DNA of 64,000 nt from Margaritispora aquatica (Eukaryota; Ascomycota; Leotiomycetes; Helotiales; Discinellaceae): positions 671,758 through 735,757 of the forward strand of contig VJWN01000012.1 of NCBI GenBank assembly GCA_007644065.1, given 5' to 3'. The notes beneath the pieces were generated by a model. The model ran no database searches. It had not been told where the DNA came from and saw only the letters and a list, made by a program, of their open reading frames with translations. Position numbers and translations under genes: made by a program. Positions 58,920 through 64,000 of the stretch are shown here, piece by piece. How positions within the stretch are numbered: position 1 is the stretch's first letter; every line of letters starts with the position of its first letter.

Positions 58920-60997
58920 TGTTACTGTGGTGCAAGTCTGAACAGGTGCCAGCATCGTTCACAAGCCAAGATCCCAAGATCTGGCAGTTCCTTTTGGTGG
59001 GACGTAACGTCAAGGTCGAGGACAAGGTAGATGATGTACTTCGTTCTGATCTGGTCTCAACCCCGCTATGGCCTCAAACTCTTTGGGTTGCAGGAAGAAG
59101 ACCGAATGAAGAAGTGTGCAGATGTTGGAGTAAAGTTGAGGAGCGGAACAATATGATTAAGTACAGATATGTGTGTTGATCACCCGTCACTGTCTGTGGT
59201 AAGGCGGTGGATGGTTGAGGGTGTGAGTAGTATGGAAGTCTGGGAGTGGTGGGGGAAGAGAACGGTCATGCAGGTGATGAGATGATGATAATGCGGGAAG
59301 GGAAACACAAAATTAGGCGCGGTCCTCTGATATTTCTAGAAAGAGAGGAAGGACAGGGAAGAGGGGAGCAGAGTTCAACGAGAGAAAGTATAAGCGCATC
59401 TGGGAGACTGGGGCAGAGACCGAGAGACATGATCTGTTGGTTCATGGTTGGAAGTGGCTGCTGCGAGAGAAGCGCTGGGGTTGGGTTGGGGTGGTTGTTG
59501 ACAGAGAGAGACACACCTCGAGACATTGAGACATTGTCGTACTGGAGAGGAGTGCCGTATGCGTATGCATGCATGCGTATGCGGGAGCTCATCGCCAAGT
59601 CACAGCATGGTGATTGGTACACGACCAAGTGTCACCCATAGATTGAGTGTGTCTGAGTGTTCTGAGTGTTGGCCACGTTGGGGTCAGCGTCTGCATCAAT
59701 CCAGTAGATCGACGCCCATATTTAGGCTTGAATCAAGTGGGCGCTCCAAGGTTGTCCAAGCTTGACCAGGCTTGGACCAGGGCGGGAAGCCGACAAATCC
59801 TATTTCGAGCTTCGTCTATTGCCCCTGTCTTAATCCAGTGAATCCTGTCTTTGCACAATGTCCCATGTCCCATGTCTGACTGAATACTGGACTGGACTGT
59901 ACTGTACAGTAATGGAATGTGCAAAGACACATGTTGCACACTTGCAGCCAACCTGAGATCCAGTATCCCAGCATCACAGCATTCCAGGATCCAGTCCAGG
60001 CCTCCTTGAAGTGGCACAGGCAGGCAGGAGGAAGGAGAAGATAGATGATCAGGATCGGATCAGCCAGCTTGGGCATGGGCATTGTTGGTGAACGACTCGG
60101 ACTCGGCGTCAGCGTCAGCATCTGGCGACTGCGACTATTCTTGACGCCCGCCACTTCACATCCGCCATCCACTCAGGTGGGAATTGAATCAACATGAGAG
60201 GCAAAGAAAAGGCACAGTAATCGTGACGGAATGGTGTTGTCTTTCCCAAATCCCAACTCCCAACTCCCAAGCTTGTGAGAGTGTGGCTCAATACTCCTCG
60301 GACATAAAAAATCGTTGGATTGCGGATAAATGCATTGGATAGAGCCGCGAGTCGCACACACTAAGACATTGGTATTGAAATGGCTTGTGTTTGTTCTTGT
60401 TTTGGGGAGAAGAAAGTATGAGTCGGATGTATTGGTGTTGTCGTTTTTCCGAGTACGACTTCTGAATTCTGGTGATCCTGATGCTTTGATACTTTGCTTA
60501 GTGGGAACTCAATCAGGTATGAACGATGAAGAGCACGACCTTCGTACCTTCCCTATCGTTATCGCCTTCGCCTGTGCTATTTTGGCTCCAAGACCCATCA
60601 CACCAGACCATAAAGGGATGTGTCAGCCTTTTTATAGATTTTGAACTCGACGATCAATCCGCCATCAAATCCACCTCCCACGACAATCAAACACGAAATT
60701 GAAAACTCGTGGCGACGCTATCATTACGCGTTCTAGTTTCGCCTCGAAAATCACAGACCGCGACGACAATCCAGTCCGACATTGACAACAATAATCAAAA
60801 CACACAATTGAAGACTTCAATCCTTTCAGCCTCCATCCAGACCATACTTCCAATCTGGTTCTGCCAAGAGATACTTATTTGAGACATTGAATTCTGCATT
60901 CTCCTTTCGCCTTCTTGTCCTGTCCTCCATCTCTGAGTATTGGCGTTGCCACCATGAAGACGTCACCAGCTTACAGCTTTGGACACCCAAAGTCAGC
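58920..60997. other. Long shared 5' region
   Basis: About 2.1 kb between divergent genes, with no supportable coding region. It contains an alternating purine-pyrimidine tract (59556-59583) and several short direct and inverted words, for example CTGGACTGTACTGTACAG near 59890. Confidence 0.5.
59556..59583 (+). repeat. 28-nt alternating purine-pyrimidine tract
   Basis: Every position alternates pyrimidine and purine across GTATGC-type words, a pattern that favours left-handed or cruciform-like structure. Confidence 0.8.
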
Positions 60998-62953
60998 ATG
61001 ATTCCGCATACTACTCCCAGAGTTAAGATCCCGAAAAGGAATGATGCTAGGATAATTATACATTTTGATTACGATTGTTTCTATGCTTCTGTGTTCGAGA
61101 ACGAGAATCCATCCTTGAAATCCGTGCCTTTGGTGAGCCTAGTTTAAAGAATGCCCAGGTGATTGTTCCTTAGCTGACTTGCAAAGGCTGTGCAACAGGT
61201 ATTACTCTCGAACCATCCTCCTCGTTCTTAATTGAGACTCTAAACGTCAGCCCAGAAACAAATCATCGTCACCTGCAATTACGAAGCACGGAGAAGAGGC
61301 CTGCGAAAACTTCAACTAATTACAGAAGCCAAACAAACATGCCCGGATGTGGTTATTGTGCTTGGGGAAGAGCTTGGCAGATTCCGCGATGCTTCGAAAG
61401 CTCTATACAAGTTTCTGGAAGCCTTTAGTTGGTGTGGCAAAGTAGAGAGGCTTGGCTTTGATGAAGTTTTCATGGATGTTACCGATATTATCGATTTTAA
61501 CCAGAAACTTCTCAATCCAAACGACCTCACAAACTCTTTCTTCCAGTTGAAACGAGACGATCCTACAAACGGCTTCTCGTTTGATGCGACACGTGTTGCA
61601 GGGCATGGGTATCCAGATGCATCTGCACCGCCCTCGGGTAGCCCGATCCTGGGGTCCGAAGACGATCTCATGATGAGGCTTATACTCGGCTCGCACATGG
61701 CACAGCACCTCAGGTGGAGTCTTGAAGAGCATAAGGGCTATACTTCCACTGTAGGCATATCGAGCAATAAGCTATGCTCGAAATTAGTGGGCAATCTGAA
61801 TAAGCCAAAAGGGCAGACTACCCTGCTGCCTCCGTACACTGTTGAGGCTGATGGTGAGAGCAACGTGACTAAGTTCATTGACTCCCATGACATTGGGAAA
61901 ATCCCAGGCATCGGTTTCAAGATGTCGCAAAAAATCCGTAATCATGTCTTGTCTCGTGCTGCGGATTTCGAGATGGGGCTCATCTATGGCGGGACGAAAG
62001 AGTCGGTCTCGGTTCGTGATGTGCGGCTGTTTGAAGGCATGGGACCAGAGCTTCTGGAAAACATCCTTGGTGGTCCTGGTGCAGAACGAGGCTTAGGTGG
62101 CAAGGCTTGGGGATTTATAAACGGTGTTGATGACACAGAGGTGCAAAAGGCCAAGAAAATCCCCTCGCAGATCAGCATTGAGGATTCTTACGTCCGCTTG
62201 GACACCATGCCACAAGTGCTCAACGAGCTGAGGATTCTAGGCACCAGTCTTTTGAAGAGAATGCATGTGGATCTATTGGAGGATGATGATGATCCAGATG
62301 CTACGACCATCAAGCGGTGGATTGCACATCCAAAAACTGTTCGTGTCTCCACGAGACCACGACCAGTTTTGCTGCCAGATGGTACATGGCAGCGAAGCTT
62401 CAATCGGATATCAAGATCTGGGCCGTTACCGAATTTTGTCTTCAACCTCAAGGAAGGATTCGATGCCACGGTTGAAAAATTGGTTCAAGAGACCCTGATT
62501 CCCATGTTTCGAAAATTGCATCCTTATCCCTCTGGTTGGAACCTTAGTCTAGTCAACGTCGGAGTGACGAATATGATCGAAACGGCAAGCGAAGACGGCA
62601 AAGGGGGTGGTCGTGACATCGGAAAGATGTTCAAGCGACAAGAAGAAGTGCTCAAGAAATGGCGTGTAGAGGACAAAGACGTTCCTCCTGACCCAATACC
62701 AGCAGTGCTAAATTACGAGCAGTTCGATCCAATCCCAATAGATCCAAGTGCTGGAGATGATATTGAGGATAGTTTCGTAAACGGCTCTGAGGATCGAATG
62801 GTGCCTCCTGCCACGCAGAATACGTTGGATGGAGATGAGTTGTGGGAGGATGATGAAGAGGCTGGTGGGAACTGCGAGAGGTGTGGGGTTTGTGGTGCGA
62901 GTATGCCTGCCTTTGCGATGGCGGCTCATGAACGCTTCCATAGTTTAGAGTGA
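60998..62953 (+). CDS. Y-family translesion DNA polymerase (pol iota-like) with UBZ finger
   Basis: A 614-residue translesion polymerase that copies past damaged bases. Exons are 60998-61132, a 12-nt microexon 61187-61198 (AVQQ) and 61256-62953, with phases closing. Palm motifs are HFDYDCFYASVFENENP (first catalytic Asp, Y/F steric gate region) and VERLGFDEVFMDVT (second acidic pair). The fingers segment is VTCNYEARRRGLRK. The thumb helix-hairpin-helix is IGKIPGIGFKMSQKI, and the little-finger region follows (KTVRVSTRPRP). The extreme C-terminus has a ubiquitin-binding zinc finger, CGVCGASMPAFAMAAHERFH, with the final histidines in place; this would recruit the enzyme to ubiquitylated PCNA. 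Pol iota and pol eta are close; the palm insert and microexon junction favour pol iota-like. Confidence 0.9.
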
Positions 62954-63003
62954 TATCTCTAGGTACTAGACAGAATGCAAACATGGCATCATAACTCTAT
63001 TTA

Positions 63004-63422
63004 TTAGCGTGTTTTAACTGAGATATTTCGTAGAGAATTGAAGGAAGTTAAGATAACTTTATAATTGATTTGATTCCATTTGAACGCACAACGAAAATTC
63101 AGTTCTGGGTGAGACGGTGCTCTGGCAGGCCCTTCAACGAGAGTCCAAACTTCCTCTTCACTAGGGGCTACTATCCGAACTTCAAGGTCCTCTTCCGTCT
63201 TGACCTTTAGGCCCAAGCCAATGCACTCGAAGTACCACGAGATCCCATACAATCTCATGGGCTCTTCCAAGGTTTCAAGCGCCACCATGCATGCATATCT
63301 CAAATAAGCGGATGGTAAGCTCACATCTGGAAAACTTCGCTCAAGAGATGTCTATAGTCGCGTACATTGCCTTTATTCCTTATTAAGGCCCTGTTCAAGC
63401 TAATTATCGTGCTTACCCTCAT
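63004..63422 (-). CDS. Small hypothetical protein (about 117 aa)
   Basis: My tentative model has a 6-nt first exon (63417-63422, Met-Arg), a 65-nt GT-AG intron and a main exon (63004-63351). The main exon reads SLPSAYLRYACMVALETLEE, then WYFECIGLGLKVKTEEDLEV and ends NSLRNISVKTR. No ATG lies at the head of the main exon, so splicing is required; a longer 5' exon could replace the 6-nt one. No domain is recognised. It converges on the polymerase gene, with only about 50 bp between stops. Confidence 0.35.
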
Positions 63423-64000
63423 GATGGATCAATCGCTCATTAGTAAATACAGCTCAGGTAGGTGGTGGCCAAAGTTACACTTAGGGATATATTTTAGAGA
63501 CGAGTGCTGTCAATGCCAGGGTTTCGTGATACACTAAGCTGGGGCGCAAGTTACCCTATAATGTTTTCTTGCATATAGTGAACATTAGTGGCAAGGCTAA
63601 TGGACAATTTTTCTGGTTGGTGGGAGTACTTGGGTGGCATAGTAGATGGCGGAGTTTCTTGGGAGATGGCAAGTCTTTCTTAGCCTGCACCTGCAAACGC
63701 ACAAGAGGCGAAGCAATCTTGTAGTATATTGTCCATAGAGAGATGGGTGACTGGGCGACTCGTGCGTTGTGTTGTGTTGTTGATGAAAAAAACAACTGAT
63801 CTCGCTTAAACATTGCCAGATCCAGGTGAGATAGAAAATGACACCGTTTTCATTGATGAAATTGTTTTTAAGGCATGCACCAACACCTTAAGTCTACTGT
63901 ACAAGTCATAGGATTTCTCTATGCCGACCCTACCACATACATAGCGAAGTCGAATGGATTTAATGGTAATTTTATAGCGTTTCCAGAATCTCCTTGTCTT
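63423..64000. other. Intergenic, window end
   Basis: About 0.6 kb with nothing supportable; a short minus-strand frame at 63556-63813 has no family features. Confidence 0.45.

Noticed and set aside
59246..59641. 131-codon plus frame opposite a 120-codon minus frame
   Set aside because: Both are low complexity and include the alternating tract; the region is likely promoter and 5' leader.
1..64000. Search for tRNA genes, transposons, CRISPR or viral insertions
   Set aside because: No convincing B-box/cloverleaf, reverse transcriptase, transposase, terminal repeats or regular spacer arrays were seen by eye.

Overview
This window looks like nuclear DNA of a filamentous ascomycete (Pezizomycotina), most likely a leotiomycete. 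Genes lie on both strands with no operons. They are split by short GT-AG introns, mostly 46-60 nt, whose phases close exactly. The recognisable families are typical of plant-associated Helotiales-type fungi: an AcuK/ERT1-type regulator, ZIP4/SPO22, an endopolygalacturonase, a bZIP-ankyrin (bANK) regulator and a DUF7924-like protein. Family names come from reading translated sequence; no search was run.

Layout. 0-8 kb: 3' part of an AcuK/ERT1 gluconeogenesis regulator, a SPO22/ZIP4 meiosis protein (9 exons), then a bHLH regulator on the minus strand. 8-16 kb: a TMEM135-like membrane protein with a probable GC-AG intron, then a secreted endopolygalacturonase. 17-24 kb: an F-box-like protein, a hypothetical protein, GPI11/PIG-F and translin, all minus. 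24-29 kb: an ABC-F ATPase whose first codons are out of frame with the body, and a TLC-like multi-pass membrane protein.

29-42 kb is the accessory-looking part: a BAHD-type acyltransferase, a membrane-anchored P450, a 14-TM DHA2-type MFS exporter, a small 7-TM protein and a bANK regulator. Together they resemble a small specialised-metabolite locus, but no backbone enzyme (PKS, NRPS, terpene synthase) is visible.

44-52 kb: an ELO fatty-acid elongase, a hotdog thioesterase, an ankyrin-like gene remnant, and a 947-residue protein that joins tandem glycine-rich repeats to a cytochrome-b561-like membrane domain. This last one is the most novel architecture here. 53-64 kb: a decayed DUF7924-like gene, two hypothetical proteins (one with C-terminal membrane helices, one disordered), a pol-iota-like Y-family polymerase with a 12-nt microexon and a ubiquitin-binding zinc finger, and a small hypothetical gene at the end.

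Intergenic spacers are often 1-2.5 kb and hold simple repeats but no tRNA, rRNA, transposon or CRISPR that I can recognise.
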